A stretch of 16,117 nt of DNA from the NCBI GenBank assembly GCA_026770575.1, contig MU657933.1, positions 1 through 16,117 of the forward strand. The letters are read 5' to 3'. Below the pieces are notes generated by a model. That model was not told where the DNA came from. It ran no database searches and saw only the letters and a list, made by a program, of their open reading frames with translations. The position numbers and the translations under genes are program-made. The stretch's first letter is position 1. Each line of letters begins with the position of its first letter. Below are positions 7,028 through 15,470 of the stretch, in pieces. The DNA comes from Pelagophyceae sp. CCMP2097. Lineage: Eukaryota > Sar > Pelagophyceae.

Positions 7028-8369
7028 GAGGTTGTCGTTGTCTAGAATCTCTGCCCCGCTCATCCCGTCGCAGTTCAGCGAGAGCTCCAAAGCGGACCGT
7101 ACGTCCTCGTCCGTCATGCTGAACGAGTAAGTGTCCTGCGACTTTGGGATATAGACTTCTAAAAGAAGGCCATAGTCCGACGTGGCCACCGCTCGAGAAG
7201 GATTTAATCTCCTTATTCTTGTCTTGACCAAACACCCGTTTACGAACTTGACGCGCCGAAACACGATGCTTTTACAAACTGCTTGGGACTTGAAGTGCTG
7301 TCTTTCACGCCGTTGACTTAAGAGTTCACAAGCTTCAAACTTTGCCGCCCTCACTTTTTCTCGAAACTCGCGCGACAACCTTTCCCTTCGAAGCCACGCC
7401 TGGAGCAGAAACGCGGAAACGACGCGGCCGCGGTAGTCTAAATTCAGAGCATTGGCCTCTCTTCGCGCGGTGTAATAACGGCGCCTTAAAATAAGCCTCA
7501 CGTGCGCCTGCGCTCGAACAAGCTTGATTTTATATCGCAAAAACAGGTTCCGTTGAGAGTGGCCGCGGTGCACCGCCTGCAGCCTCGTCGATCCAGCCTG
7601 GCGGCGGCCTTCGTCGAACATGGCTAAGATTTTCGCCTCCTTCCAAGCTCGTCGATTCACCAGAGGCAGCATGACCACTTTATCAAAAAGGAGCAACCTG
7701 CGAAGCGTCGAGATGCGAAGCCGCTGCTCCGGCGTCTTCACCTTGACCGGGCGCACCTCGCTGGAATAGGTGCTCTTGGCTGGCCCTGGAACGCCGCTTA
7801 AAACGCTATTTTGAGGTACCGCCACCAAAGGCGAAATTTGAGGTACCGCCACCAAAGGCGTAACCGGCGACGCGGCGCCAAACGAGGCCTCCACCGTCGA
7901 CGCGTCGAACCGGGCGCTGCCGTTCGCAAAGGCCAAAGCGGACCTCGTGCTGCCGGCCAAGACGCTCGCCACAGACCGCACGCTGCCGGCGACGCTCCCA
8001 GCCACCGTCCCGACCGTCGCCGATAAAATGCTCCCCTGGGAGAAGACGCCGTGGAAGACGTGGAGTTTTACCTCGTTTGGCGCGACGTCGGCGTCGCTGC
8101 CGTTGGAGGGGCGCGGCTCTTCGTCGTCATCAAATTTGGGAAAGCGAATCAAAGCCGTCTCAATCAGCGCCTCCTTCAACCCCGAACGGTCCAGCCGCCC
8201 ACCTTTCTTCAGCATCGCTTTCCCCGCAGAATCTAAAGCGCGGACTTGTCTCTTGAAGGCCATGTCGACGGCGGCGCTTTGCACGGGGTTTGTAATGTCG
8301 GGCACGAGTTGACAGTCGCGCGCAAACTTGGCCCACTTGGCGCCGTCCACGCCGATAGAGAGCGGGTAC
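7028..8369 (-). CDS. Large scaffold gene, exon 7: TPPP/p25-like segment and IQ motifs
   Basis: This exon has about 447 codons. The start (YPLSIGVDGAKWAKFARDCQ, then AAVDMAFKRQ and GGRLDRSGLKEALIE) resembles the p25-alpha/TPPP fold: a KFxRDxxL helix, a VDxAF helix, then a hydrophobic-G-R-L helix. The TPPP assignment is inference from pattern. A low-complexity Ala/Ser/Val stretch follows with a doubled PLVAVPQ. Then comes a long basic helical part with two or three IQ-like motifs (TRLQAVHRGHSQRNLFLRYK, VRAQAHVRLILRRRYYTARR, AFLLQAWLRRERLSREF). The end is a compact segment with SFSMTDEDVRSALELSL and GMSGAEILDNDNL, which has EF-hand-like wording but no full calcium loop. In-frame ATGs exist upstream, so this block could be read as a separate gene. 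Splicing to both neighbours in matching phase argues against that. Confidence 0.75.
7811..7860. repeat. 27-bp in-frame tandem duplication
   Basis: Two copies of TTGAGGTACCGCCACCAAAG plus seven bases lie head to tail, the second truncated at 23 bases. In the large gene this encodes PLVAVPQ twice. It is a recent coding expansion in a disordered linker. Confidence 0.85.
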
Positions 8370-8478
8370 CTAACGACGCGTTCAGCCTCGGCGAATACGC
8401 CGCGAATGTCGCGAATGTCTGTTCCCTTTTCGGCCATTCGGAAATGCGTTTCCATTTTGTAGACGCCGGATTCGTCAC
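8370..8478 (-). other. Probable intron, 109 nt, phase 2 (alternative: one-base frameshift)
   Basis: The frame of exon 6 hits TGA at 8475-8477, while exon 7's frame is open from further upstream. A GT-AG intron (CGTG|GTGACG to GTCGTTAG|G) restores the frame and gives EIFKMLCAW-YPLSIGVDGAKW. This matches the helix-then-K-F-RDC layout of TPPP-like domains. The enclosed triplets have lower third-position GC than the flanks (about 60% against about 80% by my count). The alternative is a single extra base near 8479-8481, which would keep DESGVYKMETHFRMAEKGTD in the protein. Confidence 0.6.
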
Positions 8479-11263
8479 CACGCGCAAAGCATTTTAAAGA
8501 TCTCGTCCACCAAATGGTCCGTCGCGACCTTTTCGAAGAAGGCTAAACGTTGGCGATGCCATCTTTGGGCCTTGGAAAAAACGTCAAGACAGCACTTTTC
8601 AAGAAATGCGTATTTCACTCGCACACGAAACTTCACCAGCGCTTTCGCAGACGCAGCAAACTCCAGCGGGTACTCCACGCGGCCGCAGTCGTACTCGACG
8701 CGCCACCGAGGCCGCATGTCCAACGCTCGTGGGACGAGCTTGTATAAACGGACCTCTGTAAAACACTTGCCCCGTTCTGTCACAAAGACCGTATCCTCAA
8801 CAGGTGCCGGCGCGGGCGACCGCAGGAGCACCAACGCATCTGTGTCGCGCCGCAGCCGCTCCACGCGGCCCTCGTTTTCGACCGATACGTCGGCTGGCTT
8901 TTGGGGCGAATGGCCAAGACCCGGTGCTTCGCCGCCGTCGCGCTTCGCCTCGTCACCCCACTCCAGGCCCGTTGGTTTGGGCGTCACCGGCCGGTCGTCG
9001 GGCAGATTCGCTCGGTCGTGGTCGTAGGCGTCTTTTAAGACGAGCCAGTTTCCCTTGAGCTCGCCGTAATTTTTCAAGTCGTCGGTTTCTCGTTGAAGCA
9101 AGTTCGGAAAGGCTTCCGTAAAGTGCGTCGCCGCCTCCGTCTCATTCAGCGAACCGCCCTGAAGCGAGGCGAAGACGTCGTCTTCCGAGTCGCTCAAACG
9201 CGAGTCGCAATGCCGGAAAGAGTCTTTCCGCCGCACATTCCGCAAAGAGCCGCTCCGCCGCAGCGTGCCCGTGGCAATCGAGGCCGTCGACGGCGACGCT
9301 AAAGAGAGGTCGTTTAGCAACACGTGCGACATGTCCGGCTCATAATCTTCGTTTTCGAAATATTCACCGCTCGCCAAGTGCCAGTCGCAGGCGTGCCGCC
9401 CGCCGATGCGCAAGACGTCCGTCTCGACGACGTCTAAAGATGCGAGGTCGTCTAACAGTTGCACAGCAGTGCTCCCGTGGCAGACTTTTGCCAGCGTTTC
9501 CAACGGCACCGCCACCGTCCGGACGTCCCCCAGCCCCGGCGCGGGGCAGTCTCGCGGCGGCGGCGAGGCGTCGTCTCGCCGGCCGGCCTTGAACCTTCGC
9601 TTGTGGCGGCCGCGGAAGGCCCGCGAGACTCGATCGACATCCTTGGAAAGCTTTTTCTTCTTCTTCTTCGGAAGCCTTTCGCCCTCGACGAGCCTTTCGC
9701 CCTCAACGACTGCCTTTTTTGCGTCTGCCTTTTTTCCAGACGCAAAAAAGGCCTCGCCGGGTACAACGTCGGCCTCGAGCCAGGCCGAATGCTTCTTTTT
9801 TGAAGAGGACGAGAGAGTGAGTAAGGGACGGCACTCTGCCGCGAATCGGAACGGCTCTTGCCTCCGCGAGCAAGGAACGTGCCTGTAGACGAAGCGGTAC
9901 GAGCGCGGCAGGTCCACCTCGTCGAGTTCGAGAGCGACGAGCCTTCGGGCGTCTTCCAAGGTCGTAGAGTCGTCAATCGTAATAGCGCCGATCAGATGCC
10001 TCTTCTGCACTCCATCCACGGAAACGGGGATCAAGAACAGCTCGCGGAGCAGCGTCGTCTCCAGCTCGTACGCCCCCGTCTTTGGGGCGTCGACGGTTCC
10101 GAAAGCGGAAGCCTCTTTCTGGACCAGTTTCAAATTATCCGATAACTTCTTCGCAAGCACCGCCCGCATCGATGTCGCCAGCAACTTGGAGCGGTCCTCA
10201 ATGAACGCCTCGTGCGACTTTTCCAAGAGGGCGAACATGTCGGCGGCCGTCACCAAACGCGCTAAATCAAAAGAGGGCTCAGTAAAACCGCTCGAAGAAA
10301 GCCCTTTTGAAGCCTGCTGCGCCCACGCCTCCGCCGGCACGAGCATCTCGTCGCGCGCGACGAAGCCGACGCGCCGGCCCTTTGCGCGCGTTGGTGGGGC
10401 CATCAAGTCCTTTTTTTGCACGGCTGCTATGAGAGCGCATCGATATAACAAAGAGGTGCCTTGCACCAGAGCTTGCAACGATACCGTCACTCCAGAAATC
10501 CGCCGCACGTCGGCGTGGACGATTCGGTCTATTCGGAGAACCGCCGAACCGCCGTGCCACTCTACGGTCACCCTTGACCGGAGGTGCGCGAGCATGCCAA
10601 CATGTTGCGGTATCGCGTTTGAAAAAGCGTCGCCAAACCTCTGGGCCCCGGCCAGAGCGCGGAGCTCGTCGATGTCGACTTGGACGGACGCCAAAGGGGC
10701 TTCGTAGTCGGCGTGTGTTTTTGGGAGCAAAGTGCGCCAGTCTTGAGAAAGCTCGGACGACTGTTCCGACGTTTGCACTAAAGTCAGCACTAAAGCCCTT
10801 CCAATCTGCTTCGCGACAAAGTGCGCCGCGACGGGCAGCAGCGGCGCTCGGGCAACGTCGGGGGGCAGCGGGACGGATCGGTCGACGTCTAGCCTTGCTT
10901 TTAGAGCCGGATCCGCCACGTCCGAGACCTTGGCAGCCAGCGTAGACACGTGCCTCCTTCTTCTAAAAAAGACGAGCCTGGTGCAGAGCCATTTCGCGAC
11001 GGCGAGTAAAGCGGCCCACTTCGTCTTGGCTCTGGAGAAGAGACCCGGTTGGTGCAACAGTAAAAGCTCGAGCTCATCATCGGAGAGTAAAAGCTCCAGA
11101 ACGCCTTCAGAATCTTCGCTCGACCTCGGCGTCGCTCGAACGATGAGCGCCACGCTCGGCGCCGAGACGCAGTCGCGCGCCACGGACGCATCATCGGAGA
11201 CGGGGCCATTTGCTTCCCTTTCCAAGTGGACCGTCTGGATGACGGTAACGTCCAGCATCGACC
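8479..11263 (-). CDS. Large scaffold gene, exon 6: central region with ubiquitin-like segment and Lys/Ser linker
   Basis: This is the longest exon, about 928 codons, entered in phase 1 at SMLDVTVIQTVHLE. The first ~330 residues are mixed alpha/beta with no family I recognise (AHLRSRVTVEWHGGSAVLRI is typical). About 9830-10020 encodes ELFLIPVSVDGVQKRHLIGA, then ITIDDSTTLEDARRLVALEL and SYRFVYRHVPCSRRQE. This strand-strand-helix-strand layout suggests a ubiquitin-like beta-grasp; that is inference. A basic, disordered linker follows (KKADAKKAVVEGERLVEGER, then a run of six Lys), then a Ser/Asp-rich part with many possible phosphorylation sites (RRSGSLRNVRRKDSFRH). The end is a beta-rich block (RPRWRVEYDCGRVEYPLEFA) and helices. 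The older reading with ATG at 11339 lies inside the preceding intron. Confidence 0.8.
9673..9708. repeat. 18-bp in-frame tandem duplication
   Basis: Two head-to-tail copies of AGCCTTTCGCCCTCGACG (second copy with one change) encode VEGERL twice in the Lys-rich linker of the large gene. It is adjacent to the hairpin at 9712-9752. Confidence 0.8.
9712..9752. repeat. Perfect 16-bp inverted repeat inside coding sequence
   Basis: The arms GCCTTTTTTGCGTCTG (9712-9727) and CAGACGCAAAAAAGGC (9737-9752) are exact reverse complements, separated by nine bases. They encode part of the Ala/Lys/Asp linker (FFASGKKADAKKA). A U-tract follows each stem on both strands, as in a bacterial terminator. In this eukaryotic coding context it is more likely a slippage or palindromic-duplication product. 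Confidence 0.9.
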
Positions 11264-11370
11264 CTAGAGAACGGCCGTCCAGGCGACCCGTCCGGACTGT
11301 CTCGGGAGACGAGTAAGAACGTCGGACGATGCCAGCCATGCCCGGAAACGCGAACGGGGAACCGACGCAC
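11264..11370 (-). other. Intron, 107 nt, phase 1
   Basis: The donor is AACG|GTGCGT and the acceptor is GCCGTTCTCTAG|GG. Splicing joins GELCVVNG to SMLDVTVIQTVHLE. The upstream exon's frame stops exactly at the acceptor TAG (11264-11266). The downstream frame stays open to 11339 and supplies a spurious ATG, so the two long ORFs overlap across this intron. Confidence 0.75.
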
Positions 11371-11927
11371 CGTTAACGACGCACAACTCGCCGTGGACGA
11401 CCCCGCCCCGCGCCGGCGACACGGCCAACTGCCGCCATTTAAGCGCAAACTCGTCGCCGTCGTCGCCGAGCGATACATCGTCGTCCGAGGCGCCGTCGTT
11501 GAAGGCCGAGGCGCCGTCGTCGACGTCTATTACCCTCGACGCCACATCGGGCTGCTTCGAGGCGCGCTTCCTCGCGGGGCGCTTCTTCGCGGCCTTTGCC
11601 ACGCGCGGCGCGACGTCGTCGCGCGGCGTCGATGCGGGCTTAACGTTGGTGGAGGACGCGGGCTTGACGTTGGTGGAGGCGACTCGAATCGATTTCAAAA
11701 ACGGTTTCAATTTTTCAAACCTCTCCCCAGCCGGCCACTCGGCGAAATCGCGCGGCGTCGAGCCCGTAAGGCGGTCGACCTCCAAAGCGGAGACGCAGCG
11801 TTTGGGCCACGCAAAGTGCGTTTTGGCGTCTGATGCAGAAATCACGAGGTACTCCGACGCGCCGGCGTCGTCTGCCGGAACGACGGCGTGGACCTGGACG
11901 TCGAGGATACGGCCGTCGACCTCGAAC
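11371..11927 (-). CDS. Large scaffold gene, exon 5: beta-rich segment and basic linker
   Basis: This exon has about 185 codons, entered in phase 2. It starts FEVDGRILDVQVHAVVPADD, then SEYLVISASDAKTHFAWPKR: alternating strands with no known family that I can name. A basic, Ala/Lys-rich linker with a doubled STNVKPAS follows (AKAAKKRPARKRASKQPD), which could act as a nuclear-localisation or polyanion-binding patch. The end is an acidic stretch (DDGASAFNDGASDDDVSLGD) leading into DEFALKWRQLAVSP and GVVHGELCVVNG. The linker looks disordered. Confidence 0.7.
11634..11681. repeat. 24-bp in-frame tandem duplication
   Basis: Two copies of GCGGGCTTAACGTTGGTGGA plus four bases lie head to tail (one A/G difference and a change at the last base). 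They encode STNVKPAS twice in the large gene. Confidence 0.85.
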
Positions 11928-12154
11928 CTGGATGGCGTCGCTCTGGAAACAGGCCGCGTTTCTCCCCTGACTCCGGCGTTTCCCGCGCCTCTGCACGATG
12001 CTGCGTCGGGCCTCAATCTCTCGAGCCTCTGCGATGCCTTCTGTGATGCCTCGCCTCTGCGATGCCCTCTTTGATGCCTCGCCTCTGCAATGCCTCGCTT
12101 CTGTGATGCCTCCGTCTGCACCGTCCTCTGCGTGGTCGGGCGCGGGTCTCGCAC
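11928..12154 (-). other. Intron, 227 nt, phase 2, carrying a minisatellite
   Basis: The donor is GACGC|GTGCGA and the acceptor is CATCCAG|G. Splicing joins AVLIFSADA to FEVDGRILDV in phase 2. Reading through both frames gives only Arg/His/Glu-rich repeats (HQRGHRRGEASQK). The donor is weaker than the others, so its exact position is uncertain. Confidence 0.6.
12033..12120. repeat. 28-bp tandem repeat inside the intron
   Basis: Units start with GATGCCTTCTGTGATGCCTC followed by GCCTCTGC. Two near-identical copies (12033-12060 and 12061-12088) are followed by a ~32-bp degenerate third. The inner motif GATGCCTC(GCCTCTGC) recurs about every 12-16 bp. Confidence 0.8.
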
Positions 12155-12715
12155 GCGTCTGCGGAGAAGATGAGGACGGCACTCGTATTCGCCGCGCGCT
12201 TGGCGACGACGGTGGCCAGGGCGGCGTCGACATCCGCCGGGCCGCCGGGGCGGTGCGGGCCTTTCTTTAACTGCACAAGCTCGGCCTTCAAAGCAGCAAG
12301 GTCCGAAAGCAGCCCTTGCAAGACGCCGCCCTCGGCATGCTGCGAATCGCAGACGCCATCGAGGCCGCCCGCACGCTCCGAGTCCGACGACGAGGCGGCG
12401 GGGCCTTTGCCGCGCCGTTTTTCTGGCCACGCCTCGCCCCGACCGCCGCGAGCCATCTCGCGAAACGCTGCCGCGGACTTCTGCGCAGAGTCCACGCTCG
12501 CATCGTCGCCGTTGCCGCGCGGCATCGTTTCACCGCGGCAGAAGTGGACTACTACTAACGCTTGGAGCCATGCAAAGATGCAAGCCACGCTCTCCGAATG
12601 AGCCTTGACCTCGTCAACACTAAACCTCTCCGCTGACAGCACGGGCCACAGCAGTTCCAGCACGGGCCGCGGCAGCGCCGACGCCGGGTCGAACGCGAGC
12701 AGTTGGCCGACGAGC
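12155..12715 (-). CDS. Large scaffold gene, exon 4: second half of dynein-stalk-like segment, then coiled coil
   Basis: This exon has about 187 codons, entered in phase 2. The first 58 residues (LVGQLLAFDPASALPRPVLE, then LLWPVLSAERFSVDEVKAHS and ESVACIFAWLQALVVVHF) follow the pattern found at the base of the dynein heavy chain stalk: L..FD..-P..V...L.P.L....F..E.V...S.A...I..W..A...Y/H. Here the terminal aromatic is replaced by His. After a charged, Ser-rich linker comes a short coiled coil (GLLSDLAALKAELVQLKK), and the end reads ATVVAKRAANTSAVLIFSAD. No AAA+ module is present, so this is not a dynein. Confidence 0.7.
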
Positions 12716-12785
12716 CTACGCGAAGCGCTCGACGGCCCAAAGGGGCATCCCTCCTGAAGATGCGCCATGGAGCGTAGGGACGCAC
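12716..12785 (-). other. Intron, 70 nt, phase 2
   Basis: The donor is CGCAA|GTGCGT and the acceptor is CTTCGCGTAG|G. It joins HTLLKAPRK to LVGQLLAFDP with matching phase, and exon 3's frame ends on the acceptor TAG. The alternative is one extra T at 12718, which would instead keep MPLWAVERFA in frame before RLVGQLL. The consensus donor favours splicing. Confidence 0.65.
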
Positions 12786-14126
12786 TTGCGCGGGGCCTTG
12801 AGGAGCGTGTGCCTTAGCGGCCGGCCTCGGAGGCGTTCCACGGACGGCAGGCCGCGGCCGGGTGTCGTCACGAGCTGCGGGCGGAGCACGAGGGCCAGCG
12901 CAGCCAGCGCCGCCACGACGGCCAAAGGCGGCCGCGGCACCGCCGCTAGGACCTCCAACCTACAAAGGGCACCGTCCAGAGCGTCACAAGGTCCAGCAAG
13001 AAGGACGCGGTTCGGGCGGGAGGGCGCAGCGGACGAGGGCCATCTGCCCCGGCGTCCTCTGCGAGACGGCGGCATCGCCTCGGATGCTTCGTTTGCCGAC
13101 GGACTCTGCTTTGACTCTGCGGCGTCTACTACGGGAGGTCGCAGCCTCACTTGTTCCGACTCCGTAAGCACGAGTCTTCCCAACTGCGGCGAAACATCGC
13201 CCGCAAGGCCCCGCGCCTTCAAAGCGCGCTCCTCGGATAGGATGGCGCGAGCTACCCGTCTCGCCCGTAAACGCTCCAAAGTCGCCTGTGTCTGTTCGGC
13301 CCCGCGGACGTCCGCAAGCGTCGCCGGCGATTCGCGGTGCAGCGAGACGTCACAGCCCTCGGACGCCGCCTCTGCGGCTAAAGCCTCGAGGCCGCGGCCC
13401 AGCAGCAACGGGTTGCGCCGCACGGGGAGCATTTCCGGCGCGTCGTCCTCGGGCCGGCCGCCGACGTCGTCTTTGACCTCGACGATTTGCGGCTGGGCTC
13501 TCCTTGAAACGTCGGCTGCGATGGCGGCGGCGAGGCCCGGCAAAGCGCGCAAGAGCTGCTCGACGTCGTCTGCCTGGCCGAGCCGCAGTAAATAGTTCGC
13601 CCCTTCCCAGAGGAACGCCGGTTGGGCGTCCTCGCCGTTTGATGCGCTCAGGGCGGCGCGGCGCGAGTCGACGACGGCCTCGACAGCGGCGAGAGTGTGT
13701 CTCCGTAAGTCGGCGGCGCCTGCTGCCATGGCCGCATTTTCGGCAAACGTCGCAACGCGCGCCCCCAGCGCGGCGGCGTCGCCCTCGTACGCGGCGAGCA
13801 AGCGTTCGAGGCAGGCCTCGCGGTCGCCCGCAGCCGCCGCCGCCGCCTGGTACAGGGAACGGGCGTTGCGGCGAGCCTGCTCCAGCTGCGCTGCATTCCT
13901 GTGCTTCGCGCCGCCGAGTGGACCCAGCGGCCCCAGCGCCGGCGCCGACGGCGGCGGCGAGGCCAAGGCAGGCACCGCGAGGGCGGGCACGTGCGGGGGC
14001 GCCGCAAAGGCGGGCGCCGGCCGCTTCGAAGAAGACGACAGCGCGGCGAGCTGTTTCGAGGCGCCGCGCGGCAGCCGGCCATAGGGCGACTCGGCGGGGT
14101 GCTGCCGCCGCGCGGGCGTGTCGAAC
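12786..14126 (-). CDS. Large scaffold gene, exon 3: helical bundle and first half of dynein-stalk-like segment
   Basis: This exon has about 447 codons, entered in phase 2 at FDTPARRQHPAESPYGRLPR. An Ala/Pro-rich disordered part (PALAVPALASPPPSAPALGP) is followed by long Ala/Leu helices (DREACLERLLAAYEGDAAAL, HTLAAVEAVVDSRRAALSAS). FLWEGANYLLRLGQADDVEQ resembles a short helical-hairpin repeat. Near the end, DALDGALCRLEVLAAVPRPP followed by LAVVAALAALALVLRP matches the ALD...D..E......PP..V..V..AV..LL helix that precedes the dynein stalk. Together with exon 4 this rebuilds that two-part module. A longer ORF on the + strand (13504-14355) is an artefact of high GC. Confidence 0.75.
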
Positions 14127-14179
14127 CTGCGCGCCGCATTCCGGACGGGCGAAACGAAACGAGCGGGATAACTACTCAC
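14127..14179 (-). other. Intron, 53 nt, phase 2
   Basis: The donor is AACGA|GTGAGT, a perfect consensus, and the acceptor is GCGGCGCGCAG|GTTCG after a pyrimidine-rich stretch. Splicing joins WVGGRSNE to FDTPARRQHP. It is the shortest intron in the model. Confidence 0.8.
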
Positions 14180-14349
14180 TCGTTCGACCGCCCACCGACC
14201 CAGCTGCCCTCGCGCCGGCGCACGACGGAAGCGTCCGCCTTCGCAAAGGCGTCCTCGCCGTTGCCGCGGCCCGCCAGGTCGCAAAAGAGGCCGTCGTGCG
14301 GCCGCGCCCGGCCGTCGCCGCCGGATTTCGCCGCGCCGAGCGCACAGAC
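14180..14349 (-). CDS. Large scaffold gene, exon 2
   Basis: This exon has about 56 codons, entered in phase 0 and left in phase 2. It reads VCALGAAKSGGDGRARPHDG, then LFCDLAGRGNGEDAFAKADA and SVVRRREGSWVGGRSN. No domain is recognised. The composition is less repetitive than the flanks and both splice sites are strong, which supports it as coding. Confidence 0.65.
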
Positions 14350-14486
14350 CTGTGAGCCGCGCGGGTGAGAGGGGTGCGCCGCCGCCGCGAAAAGCGGCGC
14401 GGCGGCGAGAGCCAACGAGCTCGCGGGCGGGTCAGAACTGTGTTTCGAAACCGAGAGCCGCGCCCGGTGTTCCGCGCCGGACTTAC
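14350..14486 (-). other. Intron, 137 nt, phase 0
   Basis: The donor is GGCGCG|GTAAGT, a perfect consensus. The acceptor is CCCGCGCGGCTCACAG|GTC, with CACCCCTCTCACCC just upstream as the pyrimidine tract. Confidence 0.75.
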
Positions 14487-14636
14487 CGCGCCGAGGCCGC
14501 CGCTCGCCGCGAGCGCGCGCCGCGCGTCGCCTCCGCCGCCGGCCGACGCCGGGCGGTCGTGGGCCCGGGCTGCTGCGAGTCTGGTCCCCTGCGCCGAAGT
14601 CCCTCGGGGCTCCATGGAAGTCTCTCGCGGCTCCAT
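14487..14636 (-). CDS. Large scaffold gene, exon 1 (proposed start)
   Basis: Exactly 50 codons run from the ATG at 14636 to the donor at 14487: MEPRETSMEPRGTSAQGTRL and an Ala/Gly/Arg-rich remainder. The ATG was chosen because it is the first in this frame. A second ATG lies seven codons on (SMEPRG), and the frame stays open a little further upstream with only a GTG. There is no signal peptide or membrane segment, so the protein should be cytoplasmic or nuclear. The N-terminus is the least certain part of the model. Confidence 0.5.
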
Positions 14637-15195
14637 GCCGCGGGGCCGGCGGCCCACGCCGGGACCGGAAACTCGAACAACCCGACGGCGCCGACGGCGC
14701 CAAGTCGAGGTCCCACGAGCGCCTTAAGCGCGCTTCTCCGAAAGCGGCCGCTACAACGTTAACTTAGACGGTTCTGAGGATTTCTTTCCGTCTCTTTCAA
14801 CAAAAAAAAACGCGCAGAACCCCGGCGTGCAGGTCTCGCAGCAGCGCGGCTCAAAGCAGACTCTCGGACAGCAAAAGAAAACGACACTCGCGCCGCTCGA
14901 CTCGCGGCTCGAGGCGCCGCTCGGAAGACCGCGGCGGGGCACCGGCGTCGCTACCGGCCGTCTGCCGCCCAACCCCTGCTCGTCCACGACACGCGCCGCG
15001 TGAGCCTCCCCCCTGCTCTTCTACGACACGCGTCGCGTGAGCCTTCCCCCTGCTCGTCCACGAAGCCAAGTCGGGCATTACATTGGCATCTCCATTATTA
15101 TTGTAGAATCGAAAACCACACAGCCCCATGTTATCAGGCATCTCGCGACGGTCGTGTGCGCGTGTGTGTCAGCCACCGTGTCACCGAGGGTCGAT
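14637..15195. promoter_or_regulatory. Intergenic region between divergent genes
   Basis: No convincing gene lies between the proposed start of the large minus-strand gene (14636) and the ATG at 15196 (+). It should hold both promoters. A locally AT-rich stretch at about 15070-15115 contains ATTGG (15081-15085), an inverted CCAAT box. A run of nine A occurs at about 14802-14810. Function is inferred from position only. Confidence 0.35.
14978..15063. repeat. 37-bp tandem duplication
   Basis: The unit GCTCGTCCACGACACGCGCC plus 17 bases occurs at 14978-15014 and 15015-15051, followed by a 12-base partial third copy. The copies differ at about five positions. It lies in the presumed shared promoter region. 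Confidence 0.85.
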
Positions 15196-15225
15196 ATGGC
15201 CGCGTCGTCGGAGCAGCTCGCGCAG
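15196..15225 (+). CDS. Possible first exon of a + strand gene
   Basis: ATG at 15196 opens MAASSEQLAQ and runs to CAG|GTCGGG, a possible donor in phase 0. The open frame continues to 15435, but beyond here it turns into CAAAAA repeats and Pro/Ser/Thr-rich text typical of an intron. The terminal exon at 15471 needs phase 1, so either a further small exon lies between or the donor is a later GT (for example 15233). I do not recognise the product. Confidence 0.3.
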
Positions 15226-15470
15226 GTCGGGAGTCATAAATGTATTTTCCCTGGGCCAGCTGGACGACGATCACCAAAAACAAAAACAAAAACAGGACAA
15301 CCGCCTCCGGCACCCTCTAACCCCATCACCACAGCCTCGGCGTCCTTTCCCCAAACGTCCCACCTTCAGGGCTACGAGTCTGGAGCCACTCGTGTCAACT
15401 ATCTTGAGAGATGCCCAAGTGATGCGAAGGTGTGATTGAGTGGCACCCCGCTCGATTACGGTCCCCCTAG
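15226..15470 (+). other. Likely intron or introns
   Basis: The stretch holds four CAAAAA units (about 15275-15296), a pyrimidine/adenine-rich run with possible acceptors AACAG and CCACAG, a possible donor AAG|GTGTGA at 15430, and the acceptor GGTCCCCCTAG ending 15470. Which combination is used cannot be decided by eye. Confidence 0.35.

Noticed and set aside
9712..9752. Rho-independent terminator
   Set aside because: Stem and T-tract fit the shape, but the site is inside a eukaryotic exon and the frame continues through it.
12155..14126. Dynein heavy chain gene
   Set aside because: Only the stalk-base-like stretch is present. No P-loop or other AAA+ motif appears anywhere in the gene.
13504..14355. 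283-codon + strand ORF, and other long + strand ORFs in 12786-14760
   Set aside because: They are Arg/Pro/Ala-rich shadows of GC-rich minus-strand exons. They have no motifs, while the minus strand gives coherent helices and splice sites.
14851..15141. 96-codon minus-strand ORF in the divergent intergenic region
   Set aside because: It runs across the 37-bp tandem duplication, has no motif, and has no splice link to the large gene that I could justify.
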